NCBI GenBank assembly: GCA_028583405.1
Contig: CM053248.1
Span: 26,524,543 to 26,588,542, forward strand
DNA length: 64,000 nucleotides
DNA from: Pogonophryne albipinna
Lineage: Eukaryota; Chordata; Actinopteri; Perciformes; Artedidraconidae
Reading direction: 5' to 3'
The notes below the pieces were generated by a model, which was not told the DNA's origin, made no database searches, and worked only from the letters and a program-made list of their open reading frames with translations. The position numbers and the translations under genes were made by a program. Shown here in pieces: positions 13,941-24,784 of this stretch. How positions within the stretch are numbered: the first letter of the stretch is position 1; each line of letters starts with the position of its first letter.

Positions 13941-14928
13941 CTAGCAACATAAGGAGTAAGTGATTGATAAGTAGTAGCCTACACATTAGAATGGAAAATC
14001 CATAAAAAGCGCAGTAAAATGCCAGAATGTCTTTTACGTGGAAATAACATTGTTGCTAACGTAGGCTACAACTAAACTAGCAAAAGTGAGAAGCTAGCTT
14101 TAGCTCACCGAGCATGTGGAGTGCAGCTAACCCAGGTGAAAGAAACCAGGGCTTCTGTGTTTTCAGGCCTTTGCATGGACACCGTTTCAGTGTTAGCTAA
14201 TAACTGCTGGACTTTCAAAACTTTTCGGACTTGGTTTCTACCGTTTCCAAGCTTCTGTAATGCTCAATGCGGTCATTTTAAGAAAGTAGGCCTACTTTTA
14301 GTTCAGTATGGTAACTCGGAGGACCCTCTTCTCTCCTCATGCCTTCAGTATATTCAATAGGTTTACTTGGTTTGCAACATTTCCTCTCTTTTTTTTAAAT
14401 GTGATGTAGTTACAAAAATATGATTAATACAGTTAGCCTTAATCGTCCTGTGGTTGGCTGTTTAATGTACTTGTTTTGGACGGGTGCTGTAGAGCTGCGA
14501 GGAGTACTAATTTGTGTTGCTCTAATTCTGTTAGAAATACACAACATAGGTTAAATATAACAATTACACAATAACGTTTACCCAACCATTCAGGCCAACT
14601 CCTCTCAATGATTACACATCTTTGTGGCCACTTTGTTTTGCTCAGTGTTAATCACTTTAGAAGTGACGTTTTGGGAAATGCAGAAAGGGAGAATTCCACA
14701 GTTCTGTGAGGTCTATGTTTGTTTCCACATGGCGGCGTTGTTCTGCATGTTGCAGCCTCTGGAGCCAGTCTACAACATCTTGTTTTATAAAATCTCTTTC
14801 TGCGTGAACAATTTAAAACAAACTATATGAAAATATAACACAAGTCAGGGGCATTGCAAGCTGTACGTAGGTCAACGATTACATTTACATTTCTAAATGA
14901 AATTGTAAATAATAATAAAAGACGTGCT

Positions 14929-14953
14929 AAACTCCCATCATGCCTTGCGTCAC
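14929..14953 (+). promoter_or_regulatory. Distal sequence element of U2 (ZNF143/Staf-type site)
   Basis: The core CCCATCATGCCTTGCG fits the SPH/Staf motif bound by ZNF143 in vertebrate snRNA promoters. It lies about 250 bp before the U2 start, close to the usual place of the distal element, and is conserved in the second copy. Confidence 0.72.
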
Positions 14954-15138
14954 GTTACCATACATCAGACCACATAAAGCACACACAGTGAAAACACGAT
15001 ATATTTTCCAGCAGACCCAATCGCAGTAAATCATCATCAACTCTGCTATGTGTCTATTGTATGACGACTACATAAATGTATCAATTAACTCTGTTGTTAA
15101 TTAGAATAGGTTTTCCTTGTGTCCCTTAAACACATCAG

Positions 15139-15165
15139 TAACCGTCAGTTAGCGTAACTGTGCGG
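15139..15165 (+). promoter_or_regulatory. Candidate proximal sequence element of U2
   Basis: This block lies about 35-60 bp before the U2 start and is identical in both copies. That is where SNAPc binds to set the start of polymerase II snRNA genes. It contains GTTAGCGTAACTGTGCGG. The assignment rests on position and conservation; the fish consensus was not tested. Confidence 0.5.
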
Positions 15166-15199
15166 AGAATCAGTCTATTACCGCAGAACGTATTTCAGT

Positions 15200-15390
15200 A
15201 TCGCTTCTCGGCCTTTTGGCTAAGATCAAGTGTAGTATCTGTTCTTATCAGTTTAATATCTGATACGTCCCCTACCCGGGGACCATATATTAAATTGATT
15301 TTTGGAATAGGGAGATGGAATAGGGGCTTGCTCCGTCCACTCCACGCATCGACCTGGTATTGCAGTACCTCCAGGAACGGTGCACCCCCT
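15200..15390 (+). ncRNA. rnu2: U2 spliceosomal snRNA, copy 1
   Basis: The sequence starts ATCGCTTCTCGGCCTTTTGG as in vertebrate U2. The branch-point recognition sequence GTAGTA is at nucleotides 33-38, followed by stem IIa (ATCAGTTTAATATCTGATA), an Sm-site core ATTTTTGG, and the 3' stem-loops ending near GGTGCACC. The length of about 190 nt is normal. U2 pairs with the intron branch point in the major spliceosome. With upstream elements and a 3' box in place it is a good candidate for an expressed gene; the exact 3' end is uncertain by a few bases. Confidence 0.96.
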
Positions 15391-15396
15391 CTGAAT

Positions 15397-15410
15397 GTTG
15401 AAAAGAAAGA
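15397..15410 (+). terminator. snRNA 3' box of U2 copy 1
   Basis: GTTGAAAAGAAAGA fits the snRNA 3' box pattern GTTT-N0-3-AAA-R-NN-AGA with one missing T. It sits about 10 bp after the end of U2, where the box directs Integrator-dependent 3' end formation. Confidence 0.7.
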
Positions 15411-15675
15411 ACCCATCACGCTCAGGGTACACGGTCAAAGACTAGTTTGTGTATAATCTGGATTCCCAAACACATTCATCTAACTGATATTTCTTAGTAT
15501 ATGAAATACAATGAATGAATTTGCATATTCGAAATAACTTTGTAAGACGAAGTAGTAATTGCAAGTAATGCAAAAGCTCAGAGTAAATATGCAACCTACC
15601 AAACAGTGTTTTCTTTTGAAACACTATTTTCTGTCAATCCTGTTAAACCATCATGATATCACAAATACATGTATC

Positions 15676-15710
15676 GTGTGTGTGTGTGTGTGTTTGTCAC
15701 ACACACACAC
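15676..15710. repeat. GT/CA hairpin microsatellite
   Basis: A (GT)n tract is followed after TTGTC by a (CA)n tract, so the two halves are complementary and can fold into a hairpin. Nothing else is recognised between 15419 and 15910. Confidence 0.8.
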
Positions 15711-16457
15711 TTTGTATTGTATTGTATGAGAGAGGTTCCAGGTTGAATTGAGGCGAATATTTGTAATGTTCAGAGGTTGTTGTGTTTAATATTCATGAGG
15801 ATATTTGTCATTGTTCAAATGATAATAAACAAACATTTGCATAAAGCATATTTGTCCACTCATATGTTGATAAGAGTATTCAAAACTTGAAAAATATCCC
15901 TAAGGTACATTTAGAACAGATAAAAATGTGAGATTCATTTGCGATTAATCGTGGTTAACTATGGACAATCATGCGATTCATCCAAGCGGCAAACTCTGGG
16001 GAAGAGCCGGGACGTCAATGCGGAAGTGCCACACACTGCAGTTCATATATTGGCCGATAGGCGATGGCTGCAGAAAGGAGCAATTTCCATAGACCCCCAT
16101 GTTAAAATGCCCAATTTTACAGCAGAAAAAAACCTGTTTCTATCCCTGGCTCCATACATTTTTATGATCGATATCGTTAGATTCCACCTTCATGATTATG
16201 GATCTGTGAGTGAATTGTTTTCTAACACGACCCTTTTATTTATATTAGGTCTTAAAGTTTTTGCATAAATTAGGGCGTGGTCACTTTGATGGACACGTAC
16301 ATGCCTCACTGTCAGCTAACAGCAACTTGTCCACTCTGCTAGGCTACAACCATAGAGGCTACAACGTTAGTTAGTCATAGTACTGTACTTGACCCTTTAG
16401 CTTTAGCCGTGTTCGTGGTGATTGTGGGAATATTGTTACAAATACCAGACAATTAAA

Positions 16458-18641
16458 ATGTTGTGCTGTGCGCTTGAATGTACTAACAGAACTTCCAAGA
16501 TGTCTACTCTCAGCTTTTTTCGGTGAGTAAAATGATAATATTATACATGTTAACCCCGTTAGCAGGTGTTTGTGTGCTTGTTAGCTTAGCTTGTTATGTA
16601 GCTTATTAGCCAGCTAAGGACGTAACCCTTTATACATGTGTATATATATACAGTTAAGTTTATGATTCAGCCTTGGGTAAGACTTTTATAGTCTATGGCT
16701 ATGACGCCCATAAGGCTAAATGGGAGCAAATGTTAAAAGGGGACCCAATTATCCCAGTGGAGTCCGCCGCCGAAGCTAACCGGAGCCGTAGATAGCCCTT
16801 TGCGGCTCCGTTAGCTTCGGCCAGCGGCGCAGCCCGGCGTTATAACTGGAGATCAAGGAATGCAGCGAAACGCGGAATTGGTTCGTCTGCAGCCTTCTAT
16901 AGTATTAGCTAAAGAAATGATGTTGAACAAGGCTTATTAAGCTGAACATCGCCACAATTGTTCTGCTATGTATCGGTACTTATTTTATTTTCTTAACGTG
17001 TGAATGACAAGCATTAAGAATAACAACAAATAGCTATTTATCTTGCATATTGTCTCGTTTGATTATGAATGTAACGTTTATATAGTGGAACTACACTGTT
17101 TTATCAAAACCAAAGTGCCACGCAGTAACTTGGTAGGCCCATGCATGTATTTCAGCAGGAAATGTGCAACCTAGATTACATTTACCAACACAGACTATAT
17201 AGAAATATTTGTAAAAGTTGTTCATGCGTTATTAAGTGAATATGACATTAACCCTCCTGTTGTCTTTGGGTCGGTTTTCATGTATTTTTGAATAAAGGTT
17301 TCCTTTAGGTGATCCAGACAGGCTGGACCAGTGGGTGCTGAACATCCGGAGGAATAAATGGACCCCCAACGTTTCTTCTCGCCTGTGCAGTGAACACTTT
17401 GAGAGTCATCACTTCAGCACGGACTCATGGGTACAGATCCTTTTTTTTTTTAAATAACTTGGTTCCATTTGTGAGTGTAAATTGTTGTTACTAATTAAAT
17501 ACATGTTATACATCATACAATGCTAAATAATTGTTATGGCACAGCTTGCACATCAGTGATGAGTAATGTTCTTTTGATTAAAGGCCAAATTAAGATTTTG
17601 CCAGTTAAGTATAGAAACATAGAAATCGATTTTTTTTGCAAACCATCACATTTCTCTTCAATTTATGCAAAGACTCTTTATCATAGATAGAGAATTGCCA
17701 TTTTCCCCCACTATGTTAAAAACAGATGAATTATATTACCTTTTTTTACATTATTTTAATAGCAACATTCATTCATCTGTTGTCATCTTATAACTTATTT
17801 ATCTTAACAGCTATCACTGTAAAAAAAAAAAGGATTTAATTTCATTTTACTATACAATATTTATCTTTACATTCTGTTCTTGCATATGTCTTATTATATT
17901 TACGTGTATATAGATTTCTGCCTGCACTAATTTATTATTCTTAATTTAATTTTGAATTTCTTTTATTGTTTTATGTCTTATATAACTATGTTGCATTGTT
18001 GGAGGAGCTCGGGACAGATGATTTGCATTGCCATTCCTACACTGTAGCCTATGTGCATATGACATAAATCCTTTGAATCTGAATCTTGGAAACACGTAAT
18101 TGTTGAATAGATTAACTGCATAGTTAACATGTTGGCCCTTTATTGTCTTTTATAATGCACTCTTAAATTTAAAACAACATTATTCAAAAGAAAGTTGAAT
18201 ATCTACAGACCTCAAAAAGTTATTTTATGTGTTTTTGTTTATTATTTTTATTAGGGAAGGAGATGCCTGAAAAACACTGCAGTGTCCACCATTTTCTATT
18301 TCACCAATGGCAAAGAACAACAGCCTCGAAGGAAAAGCAGGGTGAGTAACAATGACGAGGTAAGTGACACTCATAGTTCGACTGTTAATAGCAATGAGGA
18401 GGTTGCAGATGTAGACCATGGTAGTGGTGAAAACAGTCTTGCTGCTGATCAGAGCAATATCATTATGATACAAGACACACCTGAAGAAGCCTCTGTTGTT
18501 CCACATGTGGAGCATAATGACATTCCAACAGTCAATGCTTGTGAGGATGTTGGTTTGGGTAGCAGCAGCCAACAAACAAAACAAATTGGAAAGCAGGCAG
18601 ACTCCGCCTCTGTTCACTCTTACACTTGGGCTTTAAACTAA
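16458..18641 (+). CDS. THAP-domain protein encoded by the mobile element
   Basis: Three exons join in frame: 16458-16522, 17298-17430 and 18255-18641, giving about 194 residues. Exon 1 ends SFFR and exon 2 continues FPLGDPDRLDQW, the classic THAP layout. The C2CH zinc ligands are Cys3 or Cys4, Cys8, Cys52 and His55 (LCSEHF). Pro24 and Trp34 are present, and AVSTIF follows at about 75-80 (usually AVPTIF, here with Ser). THAP domains are DNA-binding zinc modules found in host regulators and in P-type and other transposases. After the domain comes a roughly 110-residue Ser/Glu/Asp-rich tail with no catalytic motif, so this is not a full transposase. A GTGAGT at 18342 could act as an alternative donor to exons I do not see. 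The gene converges on the SGNH gene 1 kb away. Confidence 0.78.
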
Positions 18642-19595
18642 GACGGGTCATACTGAATAGTTTGTGCACACATTTTTAACATGTGATCTTTCTTTCATGT
18701 AGGACGCTTGAGGGAAGTTGCAACGCCTCGGCCAATGTGATGTCTTCTCCACGTGAAAGAGATTGAAGGCATAACTTATAACTTTAGACAATTTTCCAAA
18801 AGTTATGACTTTTATTGGCTTAGGTAGTAATGGATTACATCTAACACGAATCAAGATCGTATAGAAAAAAAGGAAAGTGTAATCCTTAGTTACATAGGAA
18901 AAGATGTAATCGGATTAGTTTTACTTTTTTTAATAATAGGGAAACTCAAGATTACAATCTTATTCAAAACCTATAAAGAGCTGTTTGTTGTAAAATGATC
19001 AAATTGTATCTCTTCTCTGGAAGCCGTACTGTTCTGTAGGCTAATACTTTAATTGTGAATCTATACACCTACTGCCTGAATCTGCTTTATGGTATTATAT
19101 TATACATTTAAGTAAAAAAATCATATTAATATTTCTTCTCTCCTGTGTTTATTTGCATTGCATTTGATATTGAGGTATTCCAAAAGAAAAATAAAGTTAT
19201 CAGGTTACATTACTTTGATATCTTGATACTCACATTAAGTTACTGGTTGTGTTTTTGGCAAGTAGCCCTCCCAACCCTGTACATAAGTTATATCATTTTA
19301 ATTACTGATACAGTTGTTGCACATCTTTAATTTATTTTCTAGTGTACTTAAGTCATAAAATGATTCGAAACCTTTACTTTTCATAAAATGCAAGATGTAA
19401 CTTTCAATGTGGCTTGTGTATTTATCACATTTTCAATGTGAAATAGAGGAAGAGCAGCCATGTTAACAGTGTTATGGCTACAGATGTAATATCCAAACTC
19501 AACATTAGCCATGACAGTCTTGGGCTTAGCAAGGGCCTTAGAATACATACTCTAAAGGCCAAATCCAAAAACAGTGATACTGACATTTTAGCAGT

Positions 19596-20331
19596 TCACA
19601 GTCTTTGGAGGTGGTCTTTCAGGCAATTGGCTAGTGACTTTAAAAAAATATCATTTCCCCTAGGGGTGAAATGAACTCTATCTCGCAAAAAAAGCCGAGG
19701 ACTGTCATGTCTAATGTTGGAGTGGTCAACAATGACACCATTTAGGCTATGAACAAAAGTAGCCATAACACTGTTAACAAACTTCCGGGCCTTGTCAATT
19801 TTGACAGGATTTGCACCAGCCCTCCACCGGCGCCTCTGGTTGATCTGGGAGAGCATGATCTTCATGCCAGGGTGCCGATGGTGAAGCTGGTGCAGGTCCT
19901 CCTTCATCTGGTTCAGCAACTGAACACTGGGCACATCCCCCAAGTCATTGCCGCCACAGTGGATGAGGAGGACATCCGGGACTGCTCTTCCTCGCAGGGA
20001 ATAGGAAAAGAAAGGGAGGACACCTCTCCAGCGCAGTCCACCCCAACCGAACCAGCACACCCTCAGGTCGAGGCCAAGGTTGCTGCCGATGGTCTCTGTA
20101 GCTCTCTGGGCTCCACGCCGGACATAGCTGTCTCCGATTATCCATACAGTCACTATGGGAGGAAAATAAATGAGAGTAACAAATGCTTCAGATAATGAGG
20201 ATTATCAAATTAAGTATAAAGGGTTGCTCATTTTGTTCCTTTGACAATAACATACAAAATAACTGAAATCACACCTGTATGGTTAAAAGTAACAAGAGAG
20301 CAAAACCTCAAAAAAACAGATTAACAGCACA

Positions 20332-20370
<39 letters not shown>

Positions 20371-20528
20371 CTGTGTGCTGTTTATCTACAATTGTGCACA
20401 CATGTGTATATATATATATATATACATATAGTATGTTTGTGTGTAATGTCAACCATCTGAAGTCATGTAAAGTAAGCCAGGACCATCAACTTACAGGTTG
20501 TGCAGTTTGGCGTGGAGGAGGTTGCCAT
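19596..20528 (-). CDS. SGNH/GDSL-type hydrolase encoded by the mobile element
   Basis: Two exons on the minus strand join in frame: 20528-20495 (ATG at 20528, donor GTAAG) and 20152-19596 (acceptor CATAG), giving 196 residues that start MATSSTPNCTTLTVWIIGDSY. All SGNH blocks are visible: GDS (18-20, nucleophile Ser20), the block II glycine in WFGWGG, GGND (78-81), and D-R-V-H (Asp169, His172). There is no signal peptide or membrane segment, so a cytoplasmic or nuclear esterase-like enzyme is suggested; the substrate is unknown. SGNH domains are known from ORF1 of CR1/L2 LINEs and from some tyrosine-recombinase retroelements. Its partnership with a THAP gene in an element with 8-bp duplications is not one I recognise. 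A further donor at about 20785 (minus strand) suggests a 5' non-coding exon. Confidence 0.82.
20322..20383. repeat. AT-rich hairpin in the SGNH intron
   Basis: The arms AACAGCACACAGT and ACTGTGTGCTGTT flank a long (TA)n run, making a near-perfect palindrome of about 60 bp inside the SGNH intron. A second (TA)n run follows at about 20406-20430. Confidence 0.85.
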
Positions 20529-20839
20529 CTTCTTTTTTCTTAATGCTCAAAGAAATAAAAATGGTTTAATCAATATAAAAGCACTTTTCTTTTTCTACAG
20601 TCATATTTCATTAATTACATTTAATTCACGCAACACTGGCCATATCTCTGCTAGTTTACAAAGTTTAGTTACAAATGACATTTATATTTGAAAAACGGTG
20701 AAGCACTTAAAAAACAATTGTATAGTGTAGGTTCAAGAACATTTAAATCAAAAGGACAAGTTTTGTAAAGTTACAGGGTATCTTACCTTCAGAATATGCC
20801 GGGAACGAGGAGCAGTGACCGCAAGCTGGGTTGTTAGCA

Positions 20840-21010
20840 TAGGTTGTTAGCTTAATACTGAGAGCATGTTAGCTTAGCTTCTTAGCCTGAGCTAGGTCTG
20901 GAACGTCACGCTCGTTGGCAGCAGGTCCCGCCCTGTCCCGCCTCGGCTCCGCCTCAGCACCGCCTCTTTGCCCTTATTTGGAGCAGGCGGGAGAAGGCGG
21001 GAGTTAGACT
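20840..21010 (-). promoter_or_regulatory. GC-rich end segment, probable promoter of the SGNH gene
   Basis: This GC- and CpG-rich block lies just upstream of the first SGNH exon in an otherwise AT-rich element. It is kept in the deleted copy at 31650-31790 although the gene there is lost. Promoter function is inferred from position only. Confidence 0.35.
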
Positions 21011-21170
21011 CTGACGTCACTGTCGAACCGTTAGTAGCCGACTCCGCCTACTAAGGGCTTCACGGCAACTCTGCAGAATCCTATGGGTGACGTCACGGAC
21101 CCTACGTCCATTTATATATACAGTCTATGGATTAATCGCGATTAAATATTTTAATCGACTGACAGCCCTA

Positions 21171-21472
21171 ATACTTTTATATTACGCTGATAACAGGATC
21201 TAGTGATATCCAAGCAACAGAGCATGATACTTGTGTGGGTTGTACATGAAACCACTTGGTAATATATAAAAATGTATGTATTTTGAAGCCTGTTATGATA
21301 AATTGTGAGTTAAATCTTATCTAAAAAGTAAAGCTGATGATGGATTAAAATAACAATAGCCATATTTGTCTTTGAAATGTGATGGAGTAAAAGGATAGTA
21401 ACTGTGACTATTCAGGTTAAGTACCCCACAAGTAACAAAAACGTATAATACTTGAAGGAAAGGTGTAAAATG
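21171..21472. other. Short spacer, nothing recognised
   Basis: AT-rich DNA between two mobile elements. I see no gene or repeat end. Confidence 0.5.
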
Positions 21473-21910
21473 TAGTGATGTTACGTATTGCGCCGAGGCT
21501 TCGGAGCGAGTGTCGAGTAATCCCCGAAGCTTTTTGTGAAGCATGTATCGAGGCTTGTATCGTTTTGGGCCAGTGACGTCATCGATGACAAACGAAGCCT
21601 CGCTGCCTGTTTATACCACGTGACTGCTTCAGGAATCAGGATGCGATTCAGATCGGTTGAACCGTTGAACCGTTGAACCACAACGCTCATAATACCCATG
21701 GATGTATAATAAGAACGATATTACCCCTCCTGTACCCGGGCCCGCTGGTGACACGATGGAATTAAGAGAGCTCAAACCCTCACTTATATAGAGGTCGGAA
21801 CATGTCATGAGTATAAATAGATACAAGCATAAATAAATGTAGGGAAAAAAACATGAATGAATAAATACAGGAATAAATACGTTACAGTGTTTTCAGGGAG
21901 ATTCAGCGTG

Positions 21911-21975
21911 TGTGCTGTGGCTCAGCTGGAAAGCAGTTGACTCACAACCGCAGGGTCCCTGGTTCAACGACTCGT
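21911..21975 (+). repeat. tRNA-like SINE fragment
   Basis: An A-box-like TGGCTCAGCTGG (21918) and a B-box-like GGTTCAACGA (21961) are spaced as in a tRNA-derived SINE promoter. No intact cloverleaf is apparent, so I do not call a tRNA gene. Confidence 0.45.
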
Positions 21976-22817
21976 CAATACGTATTTTTTGTTGTTTATA
22001 AAAGCTACAGCTAAATGAGATAATGTAGTTAATAAATGTATTCTTTGATATGGTTTAGCCTTTCTCAGGCTACAACATGGTTACGTTTATGAATATTAGT
22101 AAGGAATACAAATCCCTCTTTGCAATGTTTACCAGCCTCCTTAGGCTTTTCAATCACAATCATTCAACTGGAATAAAAACAATATTGTTAACATGAAAAT
22201 ATGATTTTATGTTCGTTGTTTAGAGTTATTCTAAGGCTTTACTCATTGGGAACTCGGTATGAGATAGAACCATAGACTGTAATCAATAAACTCCAACATA
22301 TCCAGAACTCTGCTGCCCGCCTCCTCACCCACACCCGCTCCCGAGACCACATCACTCCCGTCCTCCAGAACCTCCACTGGCTCCCCGTCCGTCAAAGAAT
22401 CAACTTCAAAGTCCTCCTCATTACTCACAAAGCCCTCAACAATCACCCCCCCCCCCCCTACCTCACAGACCTGCTGCACCACCACGCCCCTTCCCGCTGC
22501 CTCCGCTCATCAGAAGCCAACCTCCTATCCATCCCCACCCGCACCAATCACCGGACCTGGGGGGACAGAGCCTTCTCCGTCGCTGCCCCCTCCCTCTGGA
22601 ACTCACTCCCCCAACACATCAGAGACTGCACTGACCTCACCACCTTCAAAAAACTCACAAAAACTCACCTCTTCAATCTGGCTTTTAATGTGTGATTGTT
22701 TTTGTATTATTTGACTTTAACTTTAACTTTACCTATATATTTATTTGTTGTTCCTTCCTTTTCTTTTCCCTTCATATATCTGTAAAGCGTCTTTGAGCAC
22801 CTGTAAAAGCGCTAACA

Positions 22818-23922
22818 TCCATCCATCCATCCATCCATCTTCTTCCGCTTATCCGTGGTCGGGTCGCGGGGGTAGCAGTTCCAGCAGAGAGCCCCAAACT
22901 TCCTTTTCCCTGGCGACATCAACCAGCTCTGACTGGGGGATCCCAAGGCGCTCCCAGGCCAGCGAAGAGATATAATCCCTCCACCTGGTCCTAGGTCTAC
23001 CCCTTGGTCTCTTCCCAGCTGGACGTGCCTGGAACACCTCCCTAGGGAGGCGCCAAGGTGGCATCCTAACTAGGTGCCCGAACCACCTCAACTGGCTCCT
23101 TTCGACGCGAAGGAGGAGCGGCTCAACTCCGAGTCCCTCCCTGATGACCGAACTTCTCACCTTATCCCTAAGGGAGACACCAGCAACCCTGCGGAGAAAA
23201 CCCATCTCGGCCGCTTGTATCCGCGATCTCGTTCTTTCGGTCATGACCCATCCTTCATGACCATAGGTGAGGGTAGGAAGGAAAATGGCCCGGTAGACAG
23301 AGAGCTTTGCCTTCTGGCTCAGCTCCCTTTTCGTCACAACGGTGCGGTAAAGCGACTGCAGTACCGCTCCCGCTGCTCCGATTCTCCGGCCCATCTCACG
23401 CTCCATTGTTCCCTCACTCGAGAACAAGACCCCGAGATACTTGAACTCCTTCACTTGGGGTAAGGACTCATTCCCTACTTGGAGTGGACAGTCCATCGGT
23501 TTCCTGCTGAGAACCATGGCCTCAGATTTGGAGGTGCTGATCCTCATCCCAGCCGCTTCACACTCGGTTGCGAACCGATCCAGTGAGTGCTGAAGGTCGC
23601 AGACCGATGAAGCCATCAGAACCACATCATCTGCAAAAAGCAGTGGTGCAATCCTTAGTCCACCGAACTGCAGACCCCCTCGCCCATGACTACGCCTCGA
23701 AATCCGATCCATGTATATTACAAACAGGATTGGTGACAAAGCGCAGCCCTGGCGGAGGCCAACCCTCACCGGAAATGGGTCCGACTTACTGCCGAGGACC
23801 CGGACACAGCTCTCGCTTTGGGAGTACAGAGATTGGATGGCCCTGAGTAGAGACCCCCTCACCCCATACTCCCGCAGCACCTCCCACAGTAACTCCCTGG
23901 GAACCCGGTCATACGCCTTCAT
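22818..23922 (-). mobile_element. 5'-truncated RTE/Rex3-like LINE with 11-bp duplication
   Basis: The direct repeat AAGCGCTAACA (22807-22817 and 23923-23933) flanks it exactly. The 3' end on the minus strand is a GGAT/ATGG tetramer tail (22818-22838), typical of RTE-clade elements. It is nested in the tail of the surrounding LINE and is the younger of the two. Confidence 0.88.
22849..23922 (-). pseudogene. RTE/Rex3-like reverse transcriptase, 5'-truncated
   Basis: The open frame covers the reverse transcriptase from KAYDRVPRELLWEVL onward: GLRQGCALSPILF, the catalytic LFADDVVLM, KYLGVLFSSEG, then the C-terminal RGRPRTRWRDYI and LLPPRPDHG. The frame is undamaged by eye, but the endonuclease and N-terminal part of the RT are missing. 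The apparent start with a run of Asn comes from the neighbouring ATT repeat and is not part of the element. Confidence 0.85.
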
Positions 23923-24072
23923 AAGCGCTAACAAATTAAATCTATTATTATTATTATTATTATTATTATTGTATATATAAATGGACGTAGTGTCCGTGAC
24001 GTCACCCATAGGATTCTGCAGAGTTGCCGTGAAGCCCTTAGTAGGCGGAGTCGGCCACTAACGGCTCGACTG

Positions 24073-24781
24073 TAAAGTAAACAGATATTGTTCTAAACTG
24101 TATTAAAGTAAACAGGTATTATCTTGAACTGTATTGAAGTGAACATGTATTATTTGGGACTGTTTTAAAGTAATCCTATATATATAAACCTTCTTACTTA
24201 CACTCACTGACCCAGATACCAGCACGCACATGTTCTCTTTCAAGGTTCTTCCTGGGGCCAATATAATCTCAAGCACCAATATATCTGTGTACAATGTTTG
24301 ATACCAATATCTGTGTACAATGTTTGATTGTTTTGGGAAAGAATAGTTTGTGTGAAATCTTCCCTGGGAAAGTAAAGGAGTGAAGTTAGGTGGAAGATAA
24401 AAAGTGATTCTGACCTTGACTAGTTCCGAGGCTCTCACGCTTCACTTAGGAGTAAAATGGGACGGAAGAGCCGACCCACATCTCCGCCCCAAATATGTCC
24501 ATATATACTGTTGTTTATTCATGCAAAAGGCACCCCCTGTTTCTGACTGGCTGGTCCCGATACCTGTATCACACGGCAGTGGAGCGGGGAGCCCGGAGTG
24601 CTCTGTTACAGGGCACTCTGTATTTCGTATTGTGTTTTTTACCATTAAAATCAGATTATTGTTATAACTTTTATGCCGGTGTTTTGAACTCCTTCTCTTA
24701 TTAAATCTGACCAGGCTCATCTAACGGATGGCGCGAAGCAGAGGTGGGCTTTAAGCCACAACTACTGTGTTTGTTCCAACA
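24073..24781 (+). repeat. 5' long terminal repeat
   Basis: 709 bp beginning TAAAGTAAACAG and ending TTCCAACA. A TATA-like TATATATAAACC lies at about 24178. The high identity to the 3' LTR suggests a fairly recent insertion, except for indels near the 3' end, where the 5' copy has extra bases around 24586-24622. The exact first base is uncertain, because the usual TG start is not shared by both copies. Confidence 0.85.
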
Positions 24782-24784
24782 AGC

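Larger units (their letters stand above)
14361..15418 (+). repeat. U2-containing duplicated segment, copy 1
   Basis: This segment is nearly identical to 34651-35681, in the same orientation, with the U2 starts 20,263 bp apart. Shared sequence begins at GTTTACTTGG and stops eight bases into ACCCATCA after the 3' box. Differences are short indels and scattered substitutions, all outside the U2 transcript by eye. A short match (ATATTTCTTAGTATAT) resumes at about 15487 and 35692, so the original duplication was probably longer. Confidence 0.9.
15983..21129 (+). mobile_element. Two-gene mobile element carrying THAP and SGNH hydrolase genes, copy 1
   Basis: The limits come from three observations. 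The hAT-like host repeat is interrupted exactly here. GATTCATC (15975-15982) and GATTAATC (21130-21137) flank it as a 7-of-8 match. A second copy elsewhere (22271-32769) starts and ends at the same bases with a perfect 8-bp duplication. The ends are CAAGCGGC and CAGTCTATG; they share only the outer CA/TG, so there is no real terminal inverted repeat. Inside are a THAP protein gene (+) and an SGNH hydrolase gene (-) that converge. No DDE transposase, reverse transcriptase or recombinase is recognised. An 8-bp duplication would fit the hAT or P superfamilies, and P transposases carry THAP domains, but the class remains open. Confidence 0.72.
15911..21170 (-). mobile_element. hAT-like MITE (TAGGGCTGTCAGTCGATTAA end) split by the THAP/SGNH element
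   Basis: The right end 21130-21170, read on the minus strand, starts TAGGGCTGTCAGTCGATT and runs into AATCGCGATTAATC. The other part is 15911-15982, with GCGATTAATCGTGGTTAAC. Joined without the intervening 5.1 kb they form one continuous copy of a familiar fish repeat. The host repeat therefore predates the insertion of 15983-21129. The far end is not clear. Confidence 0.65.
22282..23967 (+). mobile_element. LINE 3' fragment (CR1/L2/Rex1 group), split by an RTE insertion
   Basis: 22282-22690 translates as the C-terminal end of a LINE ORF2, with the NSAARLLT, LHWLPV and ALNN-type motifs, followed by a 3' end of GTAAAGCGTCTTTGAGCACC and an ATT-repeat tail at 23941-23967. It is 5'-truncated, as usual for LINE insertions. 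It landed in the tip of THAP/SGNH copy 2, between CATAGACTGTA and TATATATAAATGG. A poly-C run at 22447-22457 breaks the frame. Confidence 0.75.

Noticed and set aside
15160..15456. Protein-coding frames across both U2 genes (also 35423-35707)
   Set aside because: They run through a bona fide snRNA; identity between copies reflects the RNA, not a protein.
21911..21975. tRNA gene
   Set aside because: A- and B-box-like motifs exist but the cloverleaf arms do not pair convincingly; more likely a SINE fragment.
22745..22975. Plus-strand frame at the ATCC repeats
   Set aside because: It spans the junction of two LINE insertions and has no coding signature.
23940..24009. Apparent N-terminus with poly-Asn on the reverse transcriptase frame
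   Set aside because: It comes from the ATT repeat tail of the older LINE next to the RTE insertion; the real element sequence begins at 23922.
24103..24438. 111-codon minus-strand frame, identical in both LTRs
   Set aside because: It lies wholly inside the LTR and is duplicated with it; no domain or codon evidence of use.
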